Source of the DNA: Gammaproteobacteria bacterium
GTDB lineage: Bacteria > Pseudomonadota > Gammaproteobacteria > GCA-001735895
Assembly: GCA_024222685.1 (NCBI GenBank)
Contig: JAAEOZ010000343.1
Location: forward strand, 1 to 32,864
Direction: 5' to 3'
DNA: 32,864 nucleotides
Part shown: positions 11,570 to 19,471 of the stretch, in pieces
How the letters are laid out: each line of letters begins with the position of its first letter
Position numbering within the stretch: the stretch's first letter is position 1
The notes under the pieces: model-generated
Seen by the model: only the letters and a program-made list of their open reading frames with translations
Databases searched by the model: none
What the model was told of the DNA's origin: nothing
Program-made: the position numbers and the translations under genes

Positions 11570-12400
11570 AAGAGTCAAACATTGTAATTGTATCGGCTTA
11601 CCACGCTGACGCTTTTCCCATTGCGGCAATACATCTTCGCCTGGCCATAACCCGTCAACCAGCGCCTGACCGTATTCGATCATTCCTGCAGCCACCGTAG
11701 ATTGCCGACTAAGATCTGCTGCATAGCTAAGCCTGTGCCAGCAAGCACTAACGCCTTCCTGTTTGGCATCTAGTAACATATACCAGGTATCACAACAGCC
11801 ATCATTGGCCGGCATTCCGATGACGCCCGCATTTAACCAGTATCCCGCTTCCACTTTTTGACCAAATGGTATTCCTGAGTGACCACCGATGATGATATCT
11901 GTCTTTGCCTGACGAATCTGTTTGCTTTTTTCCATCAACGAATCTGATTCGAATATAAACTGGTTAATACTTGAGACCCCTGCATGAATTACCTGGCAGT
12001 TAAATCCAGAGTAAAGAAAACTTATTGAAGCCGGCAAATCTACCAGCCATTGGCGATGCTCTTTTTTGATCAACGCATTTGCGTAATCAAACCATTTATC
12101 CGACAAAATTGAACAGGAACTTCCTTCTTCAAAACCGCAGTCACAATCATCCGCCCCAGTTGCCAGCGATTTTTCACAGTTTCCCATAACAACAGGGATA
12201 TCCCAGTCACGAATGAGTTCGATGGTTTCGTTCGGTTCTCCACAATAGGCAACCAGATCCCCTGTACAGATTACATTGTTAGCTGGTACATCAAGTAACC
12301 TGGCCTGAGCATAAATCGCTCGTGTAGCTTCAAGATTACTATACGGCCCACCGAAAATAAGTATTCGACCTTCGATTTTCCCAAGATTAAGCGTATGCAT
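11564..12400 (-). CDS. Atypical calcineurin-like metallophosphoesterase
   Basis: A 278-residue cytosolic protein of the calcineurin-like phosphoesterase superfamily. Visible metal motifs are GDLVAY (Gly47-Asp48), GNCE (Gly73-Asn74-Cys75-Glu76, in place of GNHD/E), an isolated His139 (VIHAG) and GGHSGIPF (His174). The first motif, normally DxH, is replaced by GGPYSN (17-22), so one metal ligand pair is missing. A cysteine cluster Cys75-X10-Cys86-X-Cys88-X7-Cys96 follows GNCE. I recall close relatives that also have GGPYSN, so this seems to be a subfamily trait and not decay. Substrate is unknown. It lies 42 nt downstream of the HupE-like gene, probably in one operon, and its 3' end overlaps cysZ by 6 nt. 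Confidence 0.8.
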   Translation of the reverse strand: MHTLNLGKIEGRILIFGGPYSNLEATRAIYAQARLLDVPANNVICTGDLVAYCGEPNETIELIRDWDIPVVMGNCEKSLATGADDCDCGFEEGSSCSILSDKWFDYANALIKKEHRQWLVDLPASISFLYSGFNCQVIHAGVSSINQFIFESDSLMEKSKQIRQAKTDIIIGGHSGIPFGQKVEAGYWLNAGVIGMPANDGCCDTWYMLLDAKQEGVSACWHRLSYAADLSRQSTVAAGMIEYGQALVDGLWPGEDVLPQWEKRQRGKPIQLQCLTLL

Positions 12401-12442
12401 TCGGCGCCAGTTTGAGTAGTAGTATAGGAATCTCTATATTTG

Positions 12443-13666
12443 TCATATCGTAGCGAGGATACCAGCCCAGTCCAGTCTCTGCCAGAACCAGAACAAACCG
12501 GTTAGGGCAACGAGTAATGATGCAGGAATAACGAAATGTCGACGATAATCTTTCCATTCTCGGAGCCAGACTATAACTAACATCCAGAAGCCTAGCAGAA
12601 TTGCTACCTGCCCCAGTTCGACGCCGAGATTAAAACCGAACAGTGCCAGCAGAAAACTATCCTCTGGCAATCCGAACTCCTTTAGCATTGTTGCGAAACC
12701 AAGGCCGTGCAATAAACCGAAAATAAAGATAATACCGAGACGAGTGCGTTTTACGTCCTGCTGGATAATATTTTCCACTGCAATAAAAGCAATTGACAGT
12801 GCAATCAGAGGTTCAACCAGTAAGTCCGGCAAGGTAAATATACCCATTGTTGACAGGCTCAGGGTAATCGAATGCGCCAGCGTAAACATGGTTACCTGCC
12901 AGAGAAGAGGCCGCAAAGTTCGAGCCATCAAAAGTAAACCAAGCACAAACAAAATATGATCTGCGCCCATGGGCAGAATATGCAGGAAACCGGCTTCGAC
13001 ATAGGTATAAAGTACCGAATGCCAGGAGGGTTTAGCTGCCAGCCCCTGTAGCTGAAAAGGTTCTGATACTTTATCATGCCGAATCCATTGATACTCTGAC
13101 CAGTGCCAGAATTCCCTTTCTTCATCTACCAGTTTTACACGTACAGCATGATCCCCGAATTTGGACGGATAATACCACTGTAGATAGCGAGGGTTCCCTG
13201 TGATTTCAGCCCGCAGAAAAATAGCACTGGTCCGCGGTACTTTGGTATAGCCCGGTTCAGGAATTTCAATTGATTCGATTTCGACTGGAATGGTTTTATG
13301 CTCCAGCGTAAGAGCTACGCCTTCAACAAATCTACTATGAAATCTCTGGAAGGACTTTCCAAGCTCGTCGGCTGACTGGACTCTGAATTCATCGTACAAA
13401 TCAGCCGTTGGCGCATCCCGGGTATTACGGTATTGACCATCAATGCCACTTAACAATGCCTCCAGACTGGTACGTATCTCAATAATAATTCGACCGTCAG
13501 AATAAATAGCAATTTCAGTCAATGCAGGTTTGACAACATCGGCACTCGCTGTAAGAGGGTCTGCCAGAAACAAAATAACTGAGAGTATTCTGAGAACAGT
13601 GTGTGGGATTTTGGGATAGAAAATCAATGGAACAGGCTTAACCCAAAGGGCATATATTTCAGGCAA
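12443..13666 (-). CDS. HupE/UreJ-family membrane protein with large extracytoplasmic domain
   Basis: A 407-residue protein with a signal-like N-terminus (HTVLRILSVILFLADPLTASA), about 200 residues of predicted extracytoplasmic beta-rich sequence, and a C-terminal block of six or so membrane helices (about 215-405). The membrane part carries the HupE/UreJ_2 pattern GADHILFVLGLLL, TLAHSITLSLS, ENI and FGLLHGLGFA, with histidines well placed to bind metal. HupE/UreJ proteins are linked to nickel or cobalt uptake; this longer form is common in marine gammaproteobacteria, and its substrate has not been settled to my knowledge. It is divergent from soxB with only 36 nt between the start codons as drawn, and the metallophosphoesterase follows. 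The exact start is uncertain because no clear ribosome site is visible. Confidence 0.8.
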   Translation of the reverse strand: MPEIYALWVKPVPLIFYPKIPHTVLRILSVILFLADPLTASADVVKPALTEIAIYSDGRIIIEIRTSLEALLSGIDGQYRNTRDAPTADLYDEFRVQSADELGKSFQRFHSRFVEGVALTLEHKTIPVEIESIEIPEPGYTKVPRTSAIFLRAEITGNPRYLQWYYPSKFGDHAVRVKLVDEEREFWHWSEYQWIRHDKVSEPFQLQGLAAKPSWHSVLYTYVEAGFLHILPMGADHILFVLGLLLMARTLRPLLWQVTMFTLAHSITLSLSTMGIFTLPDLLVEPLIALSIAFIAVENIIQQDVKRTRLGIIFIFGLLHGLGFATMLKEFGLPEDSFLLALFGFNLGVELGQVAILLGFWMLVIVWLREWKDYRRHFVIPASLLVALTGLFWFWQRLDWAGILATI

Positions 13667-13676
13667 CTACGGTCGG

Positions 13677-13682
13677 TATAAT
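13677..13682 (+). promoter_or_regulatory. Candidate -10 box of soxB
   Basis: A perfect TATAAT, preceded by GG, lies 21 nt before the soxB ATG. The best -35 candidate, TATTTC at 13655-13660 with a 16-nt spacer, is poor and lies inside the divergent HupE-like gene. Activator dependence is possible. Confidence 0.4.
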
Positions 13683-13702
13683 AAATATGACAAGAATAGC
13701 GC

Positions 13703-15625
13703 ATGGGCAAACAGGTTATGACCGATTTATACAGGCGTCAACTGATCAAGTTGATGGGAGCCGGAGCAGCTGCTAGCACGCTTCCGGGGTGCTTTATCAA
13801 TTCCAGCCAGGCGGCTACGAAGCCCGTTGAATTCTATAAAATGGTTATGCAGGGTAATGCGCGAATTCTACATATTACCGATGTGCACGGACAGCTATTG
13901 CCGGTTTATTTTCGAGAACCGAATGTAAACCTGGGCATTGGAGAGGCCTATGGTCGACCACCTCACGTGGTCGGTAAAAAACTACTTAAGCATATGGGTC
14001 TGAAAGAAAATAGTGTTGAATCCTATGCTTATAGCTACCTGGAATTTGAGTCATCCGCAAAAAAATATGGCCGTACCGGTGGTTTTGCCCACCTGAAAAC
14101 CCTGCTCGATGATTTACGCGAGTCGGCAGGCGGTAAACAAAACACATTGACATTAGATGGTGGCGATTTATGGCAGGGCTCCGGTACCTCATTGTGGACT
14201 CGAGGCGTTGATATGGTCGAGGCATCTAATATTCTCGGTGTTGACGTCATGGTAGGGCACTGGGAATTTACTTATCGGGAAGACGAAGTACTCAGTAATG
14301 TGACTTTGTTTAAAGGCGATTTTATCGGACAGAATGTCCGGGTTAAAGAGGATGCACTTTTCGGCGATGATTATTTCGAAATGGTTGAAAAATATGATGG
14401 ACGAGGCCTGTTTGACGAGGATTCGGGCCATGCTTTTCGACCCTATGTGATTAAGAATTTCGGCGGCGCACGTGTTGCCGTAGTAGGCCAGGCATTTCCT
14501 AGAACAGCGAATGCCAATCCTCAGGAGTTCTTCCCGGACTGGTCATTCGGCCTACGAGAGGATGATATGATTGAGCTGGTTGAGGAAATCAAATCATCCG
14601 AGTCTCCAGATGCCATTGTACTTCTCTCGCACAATGGCATGGATGTCGATATAAAAATGGCTCAGAATATTCCAAACCTGGATGCGGTTTTTGGAGGCCA
14701 CACGCACGACGGTATGCCACAGCCGATAAAGGTCAATAATGCCGGCGGTGGAAAATGCTGGGTTACCAATGCAGGTTCCAACGGCAAGTATATCGGTGTA
14801 ATGGATTTTGATATTGCAGATAATGGCATTAAATCAATGCACTATAAAATGATGCCTATAATCACCGACTGGTTACCCGCCGATAAGGAAATGGATGCCT
14901 ATATCAAGCAGATGAGGTCAACAGTCTATTCCGATAAAATTATCGAATCTCGATCCAGCGAACTCGCTTTTAACCCCACACGGGTTGGTAAAACCTTCGA
15001 TGCTATCCTTACCGAAAAACTTGCCATTGCCGACCGCACTTTATACCGACGTGGGAACTTTATGGGAACCTGGGATCAGGTCATCTGCAATGCATTACGC
15101 CATGAATTCCAGGCTGATGTCGCACTCTCTCCTGGAGTACGCTGGGGTACCACTACTCCTGAGGGCGAGTGGATCACAATGGAAGATGTGATGAACCAGT
15201 GCTCAATGACTTACGCAGAAAGCTACGTTTCGGAAATGACCGGTGCTGCTCTATTAAATGTTCTCGAAGGTGTTGCTGATAACCTCTTCGACCCCGACCC
15301 TTATTTGCAATCTGGTGGCGACATGGTTAGAGTTGGTGGCATGGATTATACCATCGAACCCACCCAGGCTTATGGAAAACGTATTAGCAACGCAAGATTA
15401 GATAATGGTAATGCTATCGACGCCGATAAAACCTATCGTGTCACTGGATGGGCAACTGTTAATCGAACTCCTGATGGTCGTCTGGTGTGGGATATTGTTC
15501 GAGATTACATACTCGCAAAACGTGACGATAATAAGATTCTACGTCTTCCGAAAATAAACCATCCGACATTGGTCGGGGTTGGTGAAAACCCCGGAATTGC
15601 CGATTATCCCGGCATAATTATTTAA
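13703..15625 (+). CDS. soxB: Thiosulfohydrolase SoxB
   Basis: SoxB is a periplasmic dimanganese enzyme that hydrolyses the sulfonate from SoxY-bound S-thiosulfonate during thiosulfate oxidation. The 640-residue protein begins with a twin-arginine signal (YRRQLIK, Arg11-Arg12) and a hydrophobic stretch ending LPGC. The metallophosphoesterase-like core shows DVHGQ (Asp60, His62), GGDLWQGS (Asp155), the SoxB-type GHWEFTY (185-191), SHNGMD (His310) and GGHTHDG (His333, His335). The C-terminal 5'-nucleotidase-like domain has the SoxB stretch VICNALRHEFQADVALSPGVRWG split over two lines of conservation around residues 460-485. A second ATG at 13718 also keeps the Tat motif. No soxXYZACD gene is in the window. 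An M23 peptidase follows after 56 nt with its own -10 box. Confidence 0.93.
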   Translation: MGKQVMTDLYRRQLIKLMGAGAAASTLPGCFINSSQAATKPVEFYKMVMQGNARILHITDVHGQLLPVYFREPNVNLGIGEAYGRPPHVVGKKLLKHMGLKENSVESYAYSYLEFESSAKKYGRTGGFAHLKTLLDDLRESAGGKQNTLTLDGGDLWQGSGTSLWTRGVDMVEASNILGVDVMVGHWEFTYREDEVLSNVTLFKGDFIGQNVRVKEDALFGDDYFEMVEKYDGRGLFDEDSGHAFRPYVIKNFGGARVAVVGQAFPRTANANPQEFFPDWSFGLREDDMIELVEEIKSSESPDAIVLLSHNGMDVDIKMAQNIPNLDAVFGGHTHDGMPQPIKVNNAGGGKCWVTNAGSNGKYIGVMDFDIADNGIKSMHYKMMPIITDWLPADKEMDAYIKQMRSTVYSDKIIESRSSELAFNPTRVGKTFDAILTEKLAIADRTLYRRGNFMGTWDQVICNALRHEFQADVALSPGVRWGTTTPEGEWITMEDVMNQCSMTYAESYVSEMTGAALLNVLEGVADNLFDPDPYLQSGGDMVRVGGMDYTIEPTQAYGKRISNARLDNGNAIDADKTYRVTGWATVNRTPDGRLVWDIVRDYILAKRDDNKILRLPKINHPTLVGVGENPGIADYPGIII

Positions 15626-15654
15626 TTCATACGGAAGCGCAGGGCAAAGGCAGG

Positions 15655-15660
15655 TATAAT
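15655..15660 (+). promoter_or_regulatory. Candidate -10 box of the M23 peptidase gene
   Basis: A perfect TATAAT, in the same GGTATAAT context as the soxB box, lies 21 nt before ATG 15682. No good -35 hexamer is visible at the right distance. It implies that the peptidase gene may not rely only on soxB readthrough. Confidence 0.4.
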
Positions 15661-15663
15661 TTG

Positions 15664-15682
15664 TTCAGATTGACATTCTGAA
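15664..15682 (+). repeat. Inverted repeat at the M23 start codon
   Basis: TTCAGA and TCTGAA, separated by 7 nt, form a perfect 6-bp inverted repeat whose last base is the A of the start codon. In RNA it would place the ribosome entry region in a hairpin; as DNA it could be a protein site. No Shine-Dalgarno sequence is visible here. Confidence 0.35.
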
Positions 15683-16521
15683 TGGTCTATTCGATGCGCT
15701 TTATTACGCGGTTATGCTTATTTTACCTTTTCCTGTTGCAACCCCTCTCCAGCTACGCACTACCTCAGCATTCTCTCGTGCCAGGTGGAATAGCGGTTAT
15801 AAAACTGGATCGTAATGACAGCAGGCCTGAGTTTCGTTTTCGTGGAAAACCGATTTTAATCACTAACCATAAAAATCATTACATAGCAATAGTCGGGCTT
15901 CCCCTCAATCTGAAGCCAGGTGAATATTTTATTGAAGGCTATTGGGGCAAAGAATCAACATTGCAGAAGAAATTCTTTGTCGTCAAACAAAAAAACTATA
16001 CAACTCAGCATATCACTATAAAGGACAAGCGAAAGGTCAATCCCTATGCAAAGGACATGGAACGTATTCTTAAAGAAAAAAAACGAAAACAGAAAGCCCG
16101 CAAAACTTTCGATCGCCAACCTGCTGACCTCGATTTTGAACTACCTGTGGAGGGTATTAAAACGGGTAGTTTTGGAAAACGACGGGTATTTAATGGCCAG
16201 GCACGTCGACCTCACAGTGGTATGGACATTGCAGCCGATACTGGAACTCCTGTCAGAGCACCCGCTGCTGGCATTGTAATAGAAACTGGTGATTTTTTCT
16301 TTAGCGGCAACCTGATATACCTACATCATGGACAGGGGCTGATTACCCTGTTTGCCCATCTGGATCAGATTGATGTTACCATCGGTGACAAGGTCAAAAA
16401 AGGACAGGTTATTGGACGAGTAGGTGCTACTGGCCGTGTAACCGGCCCCCATTTGCATTGGAGCCTGGGATTAAACGGAACCTGGATTGATCCTGCCTTA
16501 TTTTTCCCGATAGGACCCTGA
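15682..16521 (+). CDS. M23-family peptidoglycan endopeptidase
   Basis: An exported zinc metallopeptidase of the LytM/lysostaphin type, which cuts peptide cross-links in murein or acts as an activator of amidases. The N-terminus is a signal peptide (RLCLFYLFLLQPLSSYALP). A small beta domain follows (about 27-115), then a basic linker (KEKKRKQKARK) and the M23 domain (about 150-279). The zinc and catalytic residues are intact: HSGMD (His and Asp), AHL and HLHW, together with the usual GTPVRAPAAGIV and GDKVKKGQVIG strands. Because the motifs are complete it should be a true enzyme, unlike the degenerate NlpD/EnvC activators. A second ATG at 15694 would also give a good signal peptide. It follows soxB on the same strand and abuts the convergent yfaZ gene with no gap. 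Confidence 0.9.
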   Translation: MVYSMRFITRLCLFYLFLLQPLSSYALPQHSLVPGGIAVIKLDRNDSRPEFRFRGKPILITNHKNHYIAIVGLPLNLKPGEYFIEGYWGKESTLQKKFFVVKQKNYTTQHITIKDKRKVNPYAKDMERILKEKKRKQKARKTFDRQPADLDFELPVEGIKTGSFGKRRVFNGQARRPHSGMDIAADTGTPVRAPAAGIVIETGDFFFSGNLIYLHHGQGLITLFAHLDQIDVTIGDKVKKGQVIGRVGATGRVTGPHLHWSLGLNGTWIDPALFFPIGP

Positions 16522-17097
16522 TTAGAATGTCAACCTGACACCGAAATGTAGATTATCGTCATCGATTTCATAATTCCTCAAATCTTCAGAATCAACTTCG
16601 ATATGCCTCATACCAACGAAAGCAGATGTTTGTGGCAGGACTTCTATCTGCAAACCTAACACATAGTCGCTGACTTCCTCTGTATCACCAAAGCTGGTTA
16701 TTTCCGGTGCGAAATAGCCACGTAAGTAAATAGACATCGGCATAACGCCAGCAAATGTATAACGAATTTCACCGCCAATACCCAGTGCAAAAATTTCATC
16801 CCCGGTCTCATCTATTCGACCAGCATAAGCTTTAACGCCAACACCTAAGGTTAAGGGCGCCCCACTCGAAGCCTGTCGTCTCGCAATTAACTCAACCTGG
16901 GCAACAAAATCACTTTCTTCATTGTAAAAAAGACCTAACCCCAGATCTGCACCACCCCAGCCAATAAGGCTCGAATCAGACCGGAATGTAAATTGTGCGG
17001 TTTCAGAGCTTAATGCTGCTTCAAAATCATTAGCATGTAGTTGAGCATTCACAGCTAAGCTGAACGTCAGTATCAGAAGTAAACGAAAAGGGTTCAT
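16522..17097 (-). CDS. YfaZ-like outer-membrane beta-barrel protein
   Basis: A 191-residue exported protein. A signal peptide (LLLILTFSLAVNAQLHA) is followed by alternating hydrophobic/polar strands typical of a small outer-membrane barrel, and the chain ends in phenylalanine (HFGVRLTF), as most barrel proteins do. The pattern GGADLGLGLFYNEE and the repeated glycine-rich strands (LGVGVKAYAGR, LGIGGEIRYTF) match the YfaZ family of predicted porins. Its function is unknown. Its stop codon directly abuts that of the convergent M23 gene. The 126 nt upstream, up to parA, is AT-rich and probably contains its promoter, but I could not pick hexamers with confidence. Confidence 0.75.
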   Translation of the reverse strand: MNPFRLLLILTFSLAVNAQLHANDFEAALSSETAQFTFRSDSSLIGWGGADLGLGLFYNEESDFVAQVELIARRQASSGAPLTLGVGVKAYAGRIDETGDEIFALGIGGEIRYTFAGVMPMSIYLRGYFAPEITSFGDTEEVSDYVLGLQIEVLPQTSAFVGMRHIEVDSEDLRNYEIDDDNLHFGVRLTF

Positions 17098-17223
17098 TTT
17101 TAAATTTGAGGGTCATAAAGTTGGCGCAATAATAACACAACGATCTCAAATTGCTGTGTGCAAATTTATGATAAAAGTTACTGTATTCGGTAGCAGGGCT
17201 TTCAGTTAAATTAAATTGAAAAG

Positions 17224-17931
17224 TTAATATTCCTGTTTAGAGAATAACGGTCTGACTTCGGCACTTGCACTTTCAATCGGTGTTTCAATCCACCGGATTA
17301 TCGGAGACCATTGTTCAAGATCAATTTTGTTTCTCGGAGAATTTAACTCCTGCACGCCTACACCTAGTTCGATGGCACGCGCATAGAGTTGAGTGTCTCT
17401 TAAACTGGAAATAAAAGGAATATTAAGACTGAACAGAAATCGTTCCAGCGCATGATACATGATGGTATTTTTTCGTACTCTGTTGGCAATCACCGCCAAC
17501 CGAACCATTCTTTTACGCGCTTTCCCGGTGGTTAGTAATTCCTTTATAAAATGCGCTGTAGCATGAATATCAATCGGTGATGGTAAAACCGGGATGAGTA
17601 CTGAGTCGTTTTGCTGAAACAACGAGGTCAACTCTGTGATTTCGACTCCGGCGGGTGTATCAATGACAGCAACATCTGTTTCTGGTGGAACGCGCAGCTG
17701 CCATGTACGCGTCATTCTGTGATCGCCATTTTTTGAAGCATCGACTCCATGAATTTCTTTTAGTCCCCCAGAACGACGATCAATCCATGCTAACGAAGAA
17801 CTCTGACTATCATGATCAAACAGTCGTACATTCAATCTCTGCTGTGCATAATGAGAAGCTATATTTGTTGCAATTGTAGTCTTACCACAGCCACCTTTTG
17901 CGTTGGTAATTAATATCCGTTGTAAAGCCAT
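17224..17931 (-). CDS. Orphan ParA/MinD-type ATPase
   Basis: A 235-residue P-loop ATPase of the ParA/MinD/Soj superfamily. It has the deviant Walker A motif KGGCGKTT (about residues 12-19) with the signature lysine, Asp-rich switch FDHDSQSSSLAW (Walker A'), and Walker B VAVIDTPAG. There is no helix-turn-helix N-terminal extension and no ParB gene beside it, so it is a small orphan type such as those that position protein clusters or flagellar, chemotactic or pilus machinery; the cargo is unknown. It lies between yfaZ and der in the same direction, with 126 and 164 nt on either side, so it is likely its own unit. Two 8-nt near-direct repeats sit 9 nt before its start. Confidence 0.85.
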   Translation of the reverse strand: MALQRILITNAKGGCGKTTIATNIASHYAQQRLNVRLFDHDSQSSSLAWIDRRSGGLKEIHGVDASKNGDHRMTRTWQLRVPPETDVAVIDTPAGVEITELTSLFQQNDSVLIPVLPSPIDIHATAHFIKELLTTGKARKRMVRLAVIANRVRKNTIMYHALERFLFSLNIPFISSLRDTQLYARAIELGVGVQELNSPRNKIDLEQWSPIIRWIETPIESASAEVRPLFSKQEY

Positions 17932-17940
17932 TTTAAAAGT

Positions 17941-17956
17941 CTATGCGCTAATGCGT
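17941..17956 (-). repeat. Two 8-nt near-repeats upstream of the parA-like gene
   Basis: Read on the minus strand, ACGCATTA is followed directly by GCGCATAG, sharing the core CGCAT. The pair ends 9 nt before the start codon, where a Shine-Dalgarno site would be expected but is absent. It may be an operator; chance cannot be excluded. Confidence 0.25.
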
Positions 17957-18000
17957 TAATTTCCAGTACTTACCTATCTAATAGTAGAAATTTCCACACT

Positions 18001-18020
18001 TGCCGCGATTTAAAGCGGCA
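18001..18020. repeat. GC-rich inverted repeat between der and the parA-like gene
   Basis: TGCCGC and GCGGCA flank an 8-nt AT-rich loop, giving a perfect 6-bp stem in otherwise AT-rich DNA 76 nt past the der stop. No T-run follows on either strand, so it is not a canonical intrinsic terminator; it may be an RNA end or a protein site. Confidence 0.35.
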
Positions 18021-18095
18021 TATTGTCGATTTGTGAAATTTATTAATGATTTTTCAGGGAAATTCAAACTTTTGCTAATAAACCTATGAAATCTT

Positions 18096-19469
18096 TCATG
18101 ATTTCTTTTTTTGTTTACCCCTGGAAAACCTGGTCGAATTCGAGTTGCCAGGATTCGATGCATAAGGATTTTTTCCGGACTTGAGTTCAATACGTAGAGG
18201 TGTTCCCCTGAGTTTTAAACGTTCTATAAAAAAGCCCATTAAGTAACGTTTATAGACATCAGGTAAATGTTCGGTTTTATTTCCATGTATCACAATAATA
18301 GGCGGATTACGGCCGCCCTGATGCGCATAACGCAGTTTGATACGTCGACCTTTGTGTAGTGGAGGATTGTGTTTAAAAACAGCTTCCTCGAGCAAATCAG
18401 TTAGATGGCGAGTATTAAATTCCCTGAATGCCGATATATACGCGCGATCAACCGATCCCATGAGTTCACCAACGCCAGTTCCATGCTGTGCAGAGATCGT
18501 ATGTTGTGCGGCAAACCCTGCAAATACCAGCCGCCTTTGTAATGCTTTACGGTTAAGGTCCTTCTGCTCCTGATCCAGGCCATCCCATTTATTAACCGCG
18601 ATGGTCAGTGCCCGACCACTATTTAGTGCATAACCCAGTAACGTCAGATCCTGATCGGTTAATCCATCACGTGCATCTATAACCAGAATCACCACATGTG
18701 CCTTTTCTATCGCTTCGAGTGCCTTGATTACACTGAACTTCTCGATCACTTCGTGTACTTTGCCACGCTTCCTGACACCGGCAGTATCGATCAATGTATA
18801 CTGTTTTCCTCGCCGTTCGAAAGGCACGGCTATAGTATCTCGGGTGGTGCCAGGCTGATCAAAAGCAACGACTCTTTCCTCTCCTGCAAGACGGTTAATA
18901 AGTGTCGATTTACCAACATTTGGACGGCCAATTACAGCAATTGATGGTCCACTGGTTGCAATCGATTCCTGCTGATTCTGAGGACAGGATTCCAGCAGCT
19001 CTTCCAGCAAAGGTTTAATTCCCTTTCGGTGAGCAGCAGAAATTACTCTGGTTTTATCAAAGCCAATCGCATAGAAATCAGCCTGAGCCTGGTCAGGATT
19101 TATGCCATCAACTTTATTCACAATGACAATTGCAGGCTTCCCTGACTTACGTACCAGTTCTGCTATCACCCTGTCGCCACTGGTTAGTCCATCCTGGGCA
19201 TCCACTATGAAAAGTACCTGATCAGCTTCGCCAAGCGCGAGTAACGTCTGACGGGCCATAAGATCATCCAGGCTCTGTTTTTCACCACTTAAACCACCGG
19301 TATCGATGACGATAAACTTGCGCCCCGAAAAGACACCTACACCATATTGCCTATCACGTGTTAGCCCGGGTTCATTGGCGACAATAGCATCACGACTTCT
19401 GGTAAGTACATTAAACAGTGTCGACTTACCCACATTTGGACGACCAATCAGCGCGATTACCGGGATCAT
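18096..19469 (-). CDS. der: GTPase Der (EngA), ribosome assembly
   Basis: Der is an essential GTPase with two tandem G domains that acts in maturation of the 50S ribosomal subunit. Both P-loops are intact: GRPNVGKSTLF near residue 9 and GRPNVGKSTLI near residue 185. Each domain has its DTGG/DTAGVRKRGK switch and NKxD specificity motif (NKVD, NKWD). A KH-like C-terminal domain (about 355-435) contains HKGRRIKLRYAHQGG and ends in a basic tail. The frame is open to 19535, but I chose ATG 19469 because Der proteins begin MIPVIALIGRPNVG and because it follows the bamB stop by 2 nt. Length is then 457 residues, normal for the family. It is the last gene of the rlmN-to-der run. Confidence 0.96.
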   Translation of the reverse strand: MIPVIALIGRPNVGKSTLFNVLTRSRDAIVANEPGLTRDRQYGVGVFSGRKFIVIDTGGLSGEKQSLDDLMARQTLLALGEADQVLFIVDAQDGLTSGDRVIAELVRKSGKPAIVIVNKVDGINPDQAQADFYAIGFDKTRVISAAHRKGIKPLLEELLESCPQNQQESIATSGPSIAVIGRPNVGKSTLINRLAGEERVVAFDQPGTTRDTIAVPFERRGKQYTLIDTAGVRKRGKVHEVIEKFSVIKALEAIEKAHVVILVIDARDGLTDQDLTLLGYALNSGRALTIAVNKWDGLDQEQKDLNRKALQRRLVFAGFAAQHTISAQHGTGVGELMGSVDRAYISAFREFNTRHLTDLLEEAVFKHNPPLHKGRRIKLRYAHQGGRNPPIIVIHGNKTEHLPDVYKRYLMGFFIERLKLRGTPLRIELKSGKNPYASNPGNSNSTRFSRGKQKKKS

Positions 19470-19471
19470 GC

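Noticed and set aside
18080-18110. GAAATC/GATTTC hairpin over the der stop codon, considered as a terminator
   Set aside because: AT-rich 6-bp stem overlapping the stop codon without a following T-run.
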